In this document: in pieces, positions 1 through 5,371 of the stretch
Layout of the letters: each line of letters starts with the position of its first letter
Numbering within the stretch: position 1 is the first letter of the stretch
Assembly (NCBI GenBank): GCA_964636965.1
Contig: CAZWST010000052.1
Location: forward strand, 1 to 11,052
Source: CAG-582 sp964636965
GTDB taxonomy: Bacteria; Bacillota_I; Bacilli_A; RF39; UBA660
Reading direction: 5' to 3'
DNA: 11,052 nucleotides
Made by a program: the position numbers and the translations under genes
The notes under the pieces: generated by a model
Seen by the model: the letters and a program-made list of their open reading frames with translations, nothing else
What the model was told of the DNA's origin: nothing
The model's database searches: none

Positions 1-508
1 CAACATGCGAATCTCCCATTTCACCTTCAATTTCCGCTTGAGGTACTAATGCTGCAACAGAATCTATTACAACAATAGATACAGCATTACTTCTTACTAA
101 AGCTTCGCATATTTCTAATGCTTGTTCACCAGTGTCAGGTTGAGATAAAAGTAACTCTTCAATCTTTACTCCTAAATTCTTAGCATAAACAGGGTCTAGT
201 GCATGCTCAGCATCAATAAATGCTGCTCTTCCACCACGTTTTTGAACTTCCGCAACTGCTTGTAATGCAATAGTTGTTTTACCTGATGATTCAGGTCCAA
301 AAACTTCTATTATTCTTCCCTTTGGAAAACCACCAACACCTAATGCAACATCTAATGCAAGTGATCCAGATGGAGTTGTTTCAATCTCAATATGATCATC
401 ACTACCAAGTTTCATGATAGCTCCCTTACCAAATTGTTTTTCTATTTCAGCCATTACTTGTTCTAAGGCTTTATCTTTATCTTCTGTATTTGTTTCAATC
501 TTCTTCAT
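1..508 (-). CDS. recA: RecA recombinase, N-terminal part (cut by window edge)
   Basis: RecA is the ATP-dependent strand-exchange protein of homologous recombination and the co-protease that triggers LexA self-cleavage. Reading the minus strand from the ATG at 508-506 gives 169 residues before the window ends. Visible are a short acidic N-terminal helix, Walker A GPESSGKT at residues 71-78, the FIDAEHALD block with the catalytic Glu at 101, Walker B VVIDS at 146-150, and EGEMGDSH at about 161-168, leading into loop L1. The start is well supported: AGGAGA lies 5 nt upstream and the MKK start has the usual RecA length ahead of the core. The gene stands alone behind its own promoter and a LexA-like box, and a terminator after pgsA separates it from the upstream operon. 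The C-terminal half lies outside the window. Identity is certain from the motifs. Confidence 0.98.
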   Translation of the reverse strand, partial: MKKIETNTEDKDKALEQVMAEIEKQFGKGAIMKLGSDDHIEIETTPSGSLALDVALGVGGFPKGRIIEVFGPESSGKTTIALQAVAEVQKRGGRAAFIDAEHALDPVYAKNLGVKIEELLLSQPDTGEQALEICEALVRSNAVSIVVIDSVAALVPQAEIEGEMGDSHV

Positions 509-531
509 AATGTTCTCCTATTTCTATATTA

Positions 532-560
532 ATTTTAATAAATTAAATTTCTTTTGTCAA
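532..560 (-). promoter_or_regulatory. SigA-type promoter of recA
   Basis: On the minus strand a perfect -35 TTGACA (555-560) is followed, after exactly 17 nt, by -10 TAAAAT (532-537). The ribosome site AGGAGA and the recA ATG follow about 15-25 nt further on. This is one of the two clearest promoters in the window, the other being that of gpsB. Confidence 0.85.
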
Positions 561-568
561 TCTTTTTT

Positions 569-582
569 CGAACAAATGTACA
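569..582. promoter_or_regulatory. LexA (SOS) operator-like box upstream of recA
   Basis: The plus strand reads CGAACAAATGTACA, which matches the Gram-positive LexA/DinR consensus CGAACRNRYGTTYC at 12 of 14 positions; the mismatches are in the right half-site. It lies 8 nt upstream of the recA -35 element. The sequence and position are seen directly; SOS control is inferred from the known Bacillus recA arrangement. No lexA gene lies in the window. Confidence 0.7.
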
Positions 583-643
583 ATTGATTATAAATACTCC
601 TTTTATTAAGTAAATTATTTCCTCTATATATATTATTAACAAT

Positions 644-657
644 TAAAGTTAACTTTA
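644..657. repeat. Perfect 14-nt palindrome between pgsA and recA
   Basis: TAAAGTTAACTTTA is fully self-complementary and lies just beyond the pgsA terminator, about 60 nt upstream of the LexA-like box. It could be an operator or chance in AT-rich DNA. Nothing else was recognised between it and the recA promoter. Confidence 0.3.
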
Positions 658-661
658 CTTC

Positions 662-694
662 AAAAAAAATAACTTCACCATTGAAGTTATTTTT
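662..694 (-). terminator. Rho-independent terminator of the rodZ-pgsA transcript
   Basis: On the minus strand an 11-bp stem (AAATAACTTCA pairing with TGAAGTTATTT, arms 667-677 and 682-692) with a 4-nt loop is followed by a T run. The pgsA stop codon (687-689) lies inside the 5' arm, so transcription ends immediately after the gene. A run of T on the other strand may also let it stop plus-strand transcripts. Confidence 0.85.
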
Positions 695-1280
695 CTTTAA
701 AGAATTCTTTATTAACAATATAATACTGAACACCTGATATTATTGATAACACTGTTGCAGCATATAATAGACCTTCAGCAACATTTATATTTAAAAGTTC
801 AAATGGAATATTATAAAAGAATACTAAAGTAAGACCAGTCATCATACAAATTGTTTTTAGTTTTCCAAGTATACTAGCACCAACAGCTTTACCCTTATTT
901 CCCGCAACCATCTTAATTGAATCAACAAATATATCTCTCGTAATTATAATTACTGGAATAACTACATTTATTAATCCATTACAAGCTAAAACTACTAATA
1001 CACCATTAACTAATACTTTATCAGCAATAGCGTCCATTACTTTTCCAAAATCAGTAACTAAACCATTTTTTCTTGCAATATTACCATCAAGAAAATCTGT
1101 AAGAGAAGCTACTAAAAAAATTATACCACCAATAATATATTGTAAATTAACTGTTATACTTCCAAATACTTGATATGAAGGAAAAATAACATTACACATA
1201 TCAAAAGGAAATATAAGTAAAACTAATAATAATATTGAAAGAATAATTCTTACAATTGTAATTCTATTTGGTAAATTCAT
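687..1280 (-). CDS. pgsA: CDP-diacylglycerol--glycerol-3-phosphate 3-phosphatidyltransferase
   Basis: PgsA transfers phosphatidyl from CDP-diacylglycerol to sn-glycerol-3-phosphate, the committed step to phosphatidylglycerol in the cytoplasmic membrane. The 197-residue product has the complete CDP-alcohol phosphotransferase signature D-x2-D-G-x2-A-R-x8-G-x3-D-x3-D: D62, D65, G66, A69, R70, G79, D83 and D87. Several hydrophobic segments follow (about 11-27, 45-60, 88-112, 142-155 and 168-188), and the N-terminus MNLPNRITIVRI is typical. GGAGG lies 6 nt ahead of the ATG at 1280. The gene start overlaps the end of rodZ by 17 nt, so translation is probably coupled. The length is normal for bacterial PgsA. 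In Bacillus the order is ymfM(rodZ)-pgsA-cinA-recA; here cinA is missing. Confidence 0.96.
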   Translation of the reverse strand: MNLPNRITIVRIILSILLLVLLIFPFDMCNVIFPSYQVFGSITVNLQYIIGGIIFLVASLTDFLDGNIARKNGLVTDFGKVMDAIADKVLVNGVLVVLACNGLINVVIPVIIITRDIFVDSIKMVAGNKGKAVGASILGKLKTICMMTGLTLVFFYNIPFELLNINVAEGLLYAATVLSIISGVQYYIVNKEFFKEK

Positions 1281-1776
1281 ACGATACCTCCACTATATTT
1301 AAAAAACCAATTACATCCGTACTACTATTATTAATAGTAATCTGTTTAACACTCCATATTATTGCAAGTACTACTAGTATTAGAACAACTATACCTGTAA
1401 TTATATAAGGCATTGTTCTTTCCTTTGGATACATTCTTGTATATGGAGAAAATATTCTATCTTCATCTTCTTTTTCTTTGTTTTTTTCTCTAACTTGTTT
1501 TTCTATTTCATCCATTGGAATCTTTGAAGTATAATCAAACATATATTCATTAAACTTATTTATAACAGTTTCAGTGTTAACTCCTAAATATTTAGCATAA
1601 TCAACTATATGTTGTTTAAGTTCATATATATTATCAAAAGCCCCAATTGATCCGTCTTCTATTTGCTCTAAAACAATTACTGGAATATTTAAATCTTTAC
1701 TTGCTTCTTCAATAGAAACACCAGATGTTTCCCGAGTAGTTTTTAAAGCTTCACCCGCTTCTACCAGAATAATCAT
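1264..1776 (-). CDS. rodZ: RodZ-like helix-turn-helix membrane protein
   Basis: RodZ links MreB to the membrane and organises lateral wall synthesis. This 170-residue protein has an N-terminal HTH domain of the RodZ type (about 8-78, including the conserved-looking YAKYLGV at 60-66), a charged linker (about 85-120), one transmembrane helix (about 122-145), and only about 25 residues outside. It lacks the large external domain of E. coli RodZ, like short YmfM-type proteins. The start is uncertain. AGGAG touches the ATG at 1776 with no spacer, and AGGAGATGATT itself resembles an extended Shine-Dalgarno sequence. The CTG at codon 4 (1767-1765), 9 nt after AGGAG, would give MVEAGEALK, a better RodZ-like N-terminus. 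The gene lies about 25 nt after the RNase P RNA with no room for a conventional promoter, and overlaps pgsA by 17 nt. Confidence 0.85.
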   Translation of the reverse strand: MIILVEAGEALKTTRETSGVSIEEASKDLNIPVIVLEQIEDGSIGAFDNIYELKQHIVDYAKYLGVNTETVINKFNEYMFDYTSKIPMDEIEKQVREKNKEKEDEDRIFSPYTRMYPKERTMPYIITGIVVLILVVLAIIWSVKQITINNSSTDVIGFLNIVEVSYEFTK

Positions 1777-1800
1777 CTCCTAAAATAAAAAATAAAGAAA

Positions 1801-2141
1801 AAATATCTAATAAGCCATGTTCTGTACCCATAAAGGGTGATAAACATTTATCTACACTTACGTGTCCTTTGGTCCCTTATCATTCGTTTCCAAAGACTCT
1901 CCTACCAAATTTGGATTTCTCGCTTGCGGGGTTTACCACGTTCCACTTCATTCGTTTCCAAATGAACTCGTCTCTTTGGCACTTTTATACCTAATTTAAC
2001 CATTTAAGGTTATTTCGGAGCCGTTAAGTAAAACTTACCTAGAGTTATTTATTCCTCTAGCACAAACACTACAGTCATCACAGACTGTGCGAGCATGGAC
2101 TTTCCTCAACATATTACTATGCAGCGTTTATCTAAGATATT
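1801..2141 (-). ncRNA. rnpB: RNase P RNA, type B (Bacillus type)
   Basis: This is the catalytic RNA that trims the 5' leader of pre-tRNAs. On the minus strand the 5' universal core GAGGAAAGTCCATGCTCGCA is intact. It is followed by GTGCCAAAGAGACGA, the L15 region (GTGGAACGTGGTAAACCCC, then GCGAGAAAT, CCAAATTTGGTAG) and the 3' core ACAGAACATGGCTTA, all in the order and spacing of B. subtilis rnpB. The ends come from helix P1: AATATCT at 2141-2135 pairs with AGATATT at 1808-1802, and an adjoining ATAA/TTAT pair extends it. The length of about 340 nt is somewhat shorter than B. subtilis. P1 begins within the gpsB stop codon. After the 3' end comes a T-rich stretch leading directly into the rodZ ribosome site. 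The gpsB-rnpB neighbourhood is also found in Bacillus. End positions are accurate to a few bases. Confidence 0.95.
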
Positions 2142-2484
2142 ATTCTTCTTTACCATAAACAACTTTTTCTAAATTGCTAATTCTCTTAAGAAGATCCACA
2201 TTATTAAAATTATTCTTGGCAGCACCACCTTGAGCACCAGATTCATTAGCAGAATCAATTATATTCTTAAGTTTACGATATTCTGCCTTTAACTTAGCAT
2301 TATCGTCACTCAACATTTTATTCTCATTTTGTAACTTTTTAATAATACTAGCAAATTCTGTATAATCTCTTATAACCATATCAAGAAACTTATCTACTTC
2401 TTGAGGTCGATACCCTTTAGCATCAACTTTAAATTCCTTATCTAATATTTCTTGAGGAGTTAAAAATAACTTTTCATTATACAT
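2140..2484 (-). CDS. gpsB: Cell division and wall synthesis regulator GpsB
   Basis: GpsB is a small DivIVA-family coiled-coil protein that binds penicillin-binding proteins and shuttles wall synthesis between septum and side wall. The 114-residue form has the DivIVA membrane/PBP-binding domain at about 5-40 (LTPQEILDKEF, GYRPQEVDKFLDMVIRDY), a coiled coil to about 78, a Gly/Ala/Asn linker (79-94), and the C-terminal hexamerising helix NVDLLKRISNLEKVVYG (95-111). A GTG start at 2493 would add three residues, but it lies inside the probable ribosome site AAGGGTGAC. The ATG at 2484, 8 nt after AAGGG, is therefore preferred and gives the usual GpsB N-terminus. The gene has a strong promoter and is followed directly by rnpB, whose first helix uses the last bases of its stop codon. 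Confidence 0.95.
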   Translation of the reverse strand: MYNEKLFLTPQEILDKEFKVDAKGYRPQEVDKFLDMVIRDYTEFASIIKKLQNENKMLSDDNAKLKAEYRKLKNIIDSANESGAQGGAAKNNFNNVDLLKRISNLEKVVYGKEE

Positions 2485-2509
2485 ATGCGTCACCCTTCTT
2501 ATATATATA

Positions 2510-2538
2510 ATTCTAAATTATTTTAATATAAAAGTCAA
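2510..2538 (-). promoter_or_regulatory. SigA-type promoter of gpsB (and possibly rnpB-rodZ-pgsA)
   Basis: On the minus strand -35 TTGACT (2533-2538) and -10 TAGAAT (2510-2515) are separated by exactly 17 nt; the gpsB ribosome site follows about 12 nt downstream. No other convincing promoter and no terminator hairpin was found between here and pgsA, so this promoter may serve the whole gpsB-rnpB-rodZ-pgsA block. Confidence 0.8.
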
Positions 2539-2610
2539 CGATTAGGGAAAAAGTAAAAGTTTATTATAAGAATACTTTAAAGATAATTCCTTTTTATTTT
2601 TTATAAAAAA

Positions 2611-2619
2611 TGATATACT
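2611..2619 (+). promoter_or_regulatory. Extended -10 promoter of the ATPase operon
   Basis: TGATATACT fits an extended -10 element (TGn followed by TATACT), with a poor -35 candidate TTTTTA at 2591-2596 spaced 17 nt. Transcription would start near 2626, just before the ribosome site AGAGG at 2627-2631, giving a very short leader. It is divergent from the gpsB promoter about 70 nt away. Confidence 0.6.
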
Positions 2620-2639
2620 CATAAAAAGAGGTTTTAGTG

Positions 2640-4523
2640 ATGGAAAAATATCAAACTGAATTATACTTCAATAAAAAAAATATTTCCATAGATGAATGGG
2701 AAAAACTAATTAACTCAATAATAAAATATATTGGATATTTTAAAACTATTGAGTTAACTATTTCAATTGATAAAAATATTATTCATTATAAAGTTAATAC
2801 ACCAACTTTGCTTCCAACATCTTTTAAAGATTTAAACTACTGTGTATTAAAATCAACTGAATATTCAAAAAATATGAATTATAACATTGGATTTTTTAAA
2901 TATTTATCTCCATCTCAAACCTTACTTGATCTTATAGATTCATTAGATAGAAAAGGAAAAGCTTTAAAAGAAATAAATATTAAGTTATTCCCTTTAACAA
3001 GTAAAAGAATTCTTCATAAAACCTTTAGTTATATTGAAGAAAAAAATAAAATTGTTAGACATAAATTTATCTACCCATCAATACTGAATCTATTAAGTGT
3101 TGATTTTGAAAAAAACACAAGATATTTTTATAAAAAAGTACCTAAATATATGGATATCAGTAAAATATTACATTTATTAAAAAGTGATAAAGAAAATGCT
3201 TTATTCAGTGTTGATACTTTCCCCTATTTACAAGGTGACTATTACTTAGATATAAATAAGTTCAATTTTTCTAAACACTCTTTAGTTGTTGGATCAAGTG
3301 GAAGCGGAAAATCAAAGTTTATAAGTTTACTTGTTGATAATATTCAAAAAAACAATGAAAATAAACTTAAGTATCGTGTAGTTATTATTGATCCACATGC
3401 TACTATAGAAGATGATTTAGGAGGACTTGATAATACTGAAGTAATTGACTTTAAAGATACTAATGTTAACCTTTTTTCTAATAATTCTTCTAATCCTATT
3501 GCAACAAATGAATTATTACTTGAACTATTTGCGTCAATTCTTAATAATCAATATAATCCTAAAATGGAAAGAATGTTAAGACATTCATTACATGTCTTAA
3601 TATCTCTTAATGATTTTTCATTTGCAAACTTAAGAAAATTATTATTAGATGTTGAATATCGTACTACTACTATAACCAAACATCAAAAAGAATTACCAAA
3701 AAGTGTTGTCGACTTTTTCTTAACTGATTTTAATACATTAAAAACTCAATCCTACAATGAAACAATCGCACCTATAATTACTTTCCTTGATGAAATGGAA
3801 TTAATACCAATATTTTCAGAAAAATTAGATAATAGCAAAACTATAAAAGAAACTATAAAAGATAATTTCCTTACAATATTTTCTTTAGACAGTGTTTCAA
3901 TTGGAAATAAAAGCGTTAAAACTATAGCAGGTTTGATTATGCAAAATCTCATGCAAATTATCATGGAAAAAGAAATAGAAGAACATATTATCTTCATTGT
4001 TGATGAAGTAGCAGTCGTAGAAAATCCAATATTAAAAAGATTCTTATCAGAGGCAAGAAAATATAATTTATCTCTAATCTTAGCTGGACAATATTTTGAT
4101 CAAGTAAGTGATGAATTAAAGAATGCAATATTCTCCAATGTAATTAACTACTATTTATTTAGAGTTGCTAAAAAAGATGCTCATCTTTTAGCAAGTAATA
4201 TAGAATTTAAACTTGCTCAAAACGATTCACTAGAAGCAAGAGAAAATATGCTTTCTAATCTAAATGATCGAGACTGTATTACACGTATATGTTCAAATGG
4301 AGTTTTACTTCCTGCTTTTAAAGCACACACTATGGACTTTAAAAGTATTAAACGTAAAAAAGTAAAAATAGAATCATCTACAATAAAATTAGACAAAGAA
4401 GATATTGAAATAACCAATAAGAAAAAGTTTTCTATTAATACAAATGTTAAATTAGAAGATTTACTAATTGCACAATCTTCTAGTAGAAAAGATATAAGAG
4501 GTGAAATAAATGAAAGAAAATGA
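2640..4523 (+). CDS. Soluble FtsK/HerA-superfamily ATPase, VirD4/TraG-like core
   Basis: This is a predicted DNA- or protein-translocating P-loop ATPase; its substrate is unknown. Numbering from the ATG, residues 1-200 are a Lys/Ile-rich N-terminal domain I do not recognise. Then come Walker A GSSGSGKS (218-225), the IDPH motif (250-253) common after Walker A in this superfamily, Walker B IIFIVDE (450-456), and a sensor-like LAGQYFDQV (481-489). These are followed by NAIFSNVINYYLFRVAKKDA (495-514), which resembles the AVFGN...FRVG..DA block of conjugative coupling-type ATPases. The C-terminal 60 residues are charged and probably flexible. No membrane segment is visible, unlike true VirD4 or FtsK, so the hexamer would be cytosolic. 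AGAGG lies 8 nt before this ATG; a GTG directly ahead (2637) is 5 nt away and equally possible. It overlaps the next gene by 14 nt and is on the opposite strand to all flanking genes. HerA itself (with NurA), a conjugation-derived coupling ATPase, or a defence ATPase are alternatives. Confidence 0.85.
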   Translation: MEKYQTELYFNKKNISIDEWEKLINSIIKYIGYFKTIELTISIDKNIIHYKVNTPTLLPTSFKDLNYCVLKSTEYSKNMNYNIGFFKYLSPSQTLLDLIDSLDRKGKALKEINIKLFPLTSKRILHKTFSYIEEKNKIVRHKFIYPSILNLLSVDFEKNTRYFYKKVPKYMDISKILHLLKSDKENALFSVDTFPYLQGDYYLDINKFNFSKHSLVVGSSGSGKSKFISLLVDNIQKNNENKLKYRVVIIDPHATIEDDLGGLDNTEVIDFKDTNVNLFSNNSSNPIATNELLLELFASILNNQYNPKMERMLRHSLHVLISLNDFSFANLRKLLLDVEYRTTTITKHQKELPKSVVDFFLTDFNTLKTQSYNETIAPIITFLDEMELIPIFSEKLDNSKTIKETIKDNFLTIFSLDSVSIGNKSVKTIAGLIMQNLMQIIMEKEIEEHIIFIVDEVAVVENPILKRFLSEARKYNLSLILAGQYFDQVSDELKNAIFSNVINYYLFRVAKKDAHLLASNIEFKLAQNDSLEARENMLSNLNDRDCITRICSNGVLLPAFKAHTMDFKSIKRKKVKIESSTIKLDKEDIEITNKKKFSINTNVKLEDLLIAQSSSRKDIRGEINERK

Positions 4524-5199
4524 AGTAATGAAATCTATTGAAAAAATATTTGCAGGAGTATTTGATTGTAAGAATCCCTTTACATTAGATGAAATATTAA
4601 ATAAATTTGCCTTCGATGTAAAAATTCCTCAAAAGGTATTAGATACAACAACAGGAGAAGAAACTTGGGCTGCATCAATTAATCCCAAAAAATATATTAC
4701 AAATGCTAATTCATATAAAATAGAAGATTGGATGGTAGAAAAAAAAGATATCGAAAGTTTAGACGATATTCTTACAATTTGGAACACAATTAATTACCGT
4801 ACAACTGAAAGAGTATTCAATTGTATCAATACAAGCTGTAGTGATGCTGTATATAACTCTGAAAATGTCTATCGTTCAACTGATTCCAATGAATGTAAAA
4901 ATTTAATATTCTCCGATGGTTGCCATCATAGTGAATACTTACTTGCATGTCAAAGAACAGGTAACTCGGCATTTTGTATTAGAGTAGATGATTCAGCTAA
5001 TTGCACAAATAGTTATAATGTAGCTTGTTCAGGTAACATAAGTAATTCTTTATTCATTGAAGATTGTGGATCTTTAAATGAATGTATGTTCTGTGCACAT
5101 ATCTCTAATAAAAGATTTTGTATAGCTAATATGCAATTTGAAGAAGAAGAATATTATGAGATAAAAAAAGAAATAATAAAGTGGATTATGAATTCCTAA
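4510..5199 (+). CDS. Unrecognised cysteine-ladder protein paired with the ATPase
   Basis: Function unknown. The 229 residues fall into three parts: an N-terminal alpha/beta region (1-100, one Cys); a Cys/Ser/Asn-rich repeat region (about 101-205, twelve Cys); and an acidic C-terminal helix (EEEEYYEIKKEIIKWI). Cysteines at 129, 138, 147, 156 and 165, and again at 186, 195 and 204, are spaced exactly nine residues apart. This suggests a flat beta-solenoid with two nine-residue faces per turn, or a metal- or disulfide-binding stack. The end of the repeat (SNKRFCIANMQFEEEEY) recalls, from memory only, an RNKxYCIxNxQYxxEEY block in uncharacterised Cys-rich proteins of Patescibacteria (CPR). No signal peptide, membrane segment or nuclease motif was seen. 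AGAGGTGA lies within the 3' end of the ATPase gene, 5-8 nt before the ATG at 4510, and the genes overlap by 14 nt, so production is coupled to the ATPase. Confidence 0.8.
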   Translation: MKENEVMKSIEKIFAGVFDCKNPFTLDEILNKFAFDVKIPQKVLDTTTGEETWAASINPKKYITNANSYKIEDWMVEKKDIESLDDILTIWNTINYRTTERVFNCINTSCSDAVYNSENVYRSTDSNECKNLIFSDGCHHSEYLLACQRTGNSAFCIRVDDSANCTNSYNVACSGNISNSLFIEDCGSLNECMFCAHISNKRFCIANMQFEEEEYYEIKKEIIKWIMNS

Positions 5200-5214
5200 G
5201 GAATAATTAAGTAA

Positions 5215-5313
5215 CTAAAAAACTTCCATACGTTTAGGAAGTTTTTTTAATGACTCAACAGCTTGTTCTAAACTATTTAACATACTATCAAATAGTTCAT
5301 TTACCTTATCCAT
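5215..5313 (-). CDS. Possible 32-residue small protein downstream of the amidase
   Basis: An ORF of 32 codons plus TAG begins at the ATG 5313-5311, with GGGTGAT about 3-5 nt upstream, similar to the gpsB site. The product starts MDKVNELFDSMLNSLEQAVE and ends SLKKLPKRMEVF; it would form an amphipathic helix with an acidic first half and a basic end. It starts 58 nt after the amidase stop and its last codons are the stem of the shared terminator. No separate promoter was convincing, so it would ride on the amidase transcript. It may be a real small protein or a chance ORF; no family is recognised. Confidence 0.4.
   Translation of the reverse strand: MDKVNELFDSMLNSLEQAVESLKKLPKRMEVF
5217..5248. 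terminator. Bidirectional terminator between the convergent units
   Basis: AAAAACTTCC (5218-5227) pairs with GGAAGTTTTT (5237-5246) around a 9-nt loop, with T runs on the 3' side of both strands. It ends the plus-strand ATPase operon about 18 nt after its last stop codon and also ends minus-strand transcription from the amidase and the small ORF. Confidence 0.9.
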
Positions 5314-5371
5314 TTCATCACCCAAAATAAATATACTTTAACTTTTATTTATTTTAAAGCGATTCGACAAA

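Noticed and set aside
582..600. AAGGAG (minus strand) upstream of recA, possible leader peptide
   Set aside because: No ATG or GTG follows; only a TTG frame of eight codons is present, and it lies upstream of the recA promoter.
1801..2141. rnpB as an integration site for the ATPase cassette
   Set aside because: The cassette lies beyond gpsB, not beside the RNA, and no duplicated rnpB fragment was found at its far end.
2501..2510. TATATATATA run near the gpsB promoter as a regulatory repeat
   Set aside because: It is short and expected in DNA this AT-rich; it lies between the -10 and the ribosome site.
3752..3997. Minus-strand ORF of 81 codons inside the ATPase gene
   Set aside because: It lies opposite the conserved core of the ATPase, has no ribosome site or known motif, and its composition is that of antisense codons.
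4217..4417. Minus-strand ORF of 66 codons inside the ATPase gene
   Set aside because: Same reasoning: it is a shadow of the 3' part of the ATPase with no independent support.
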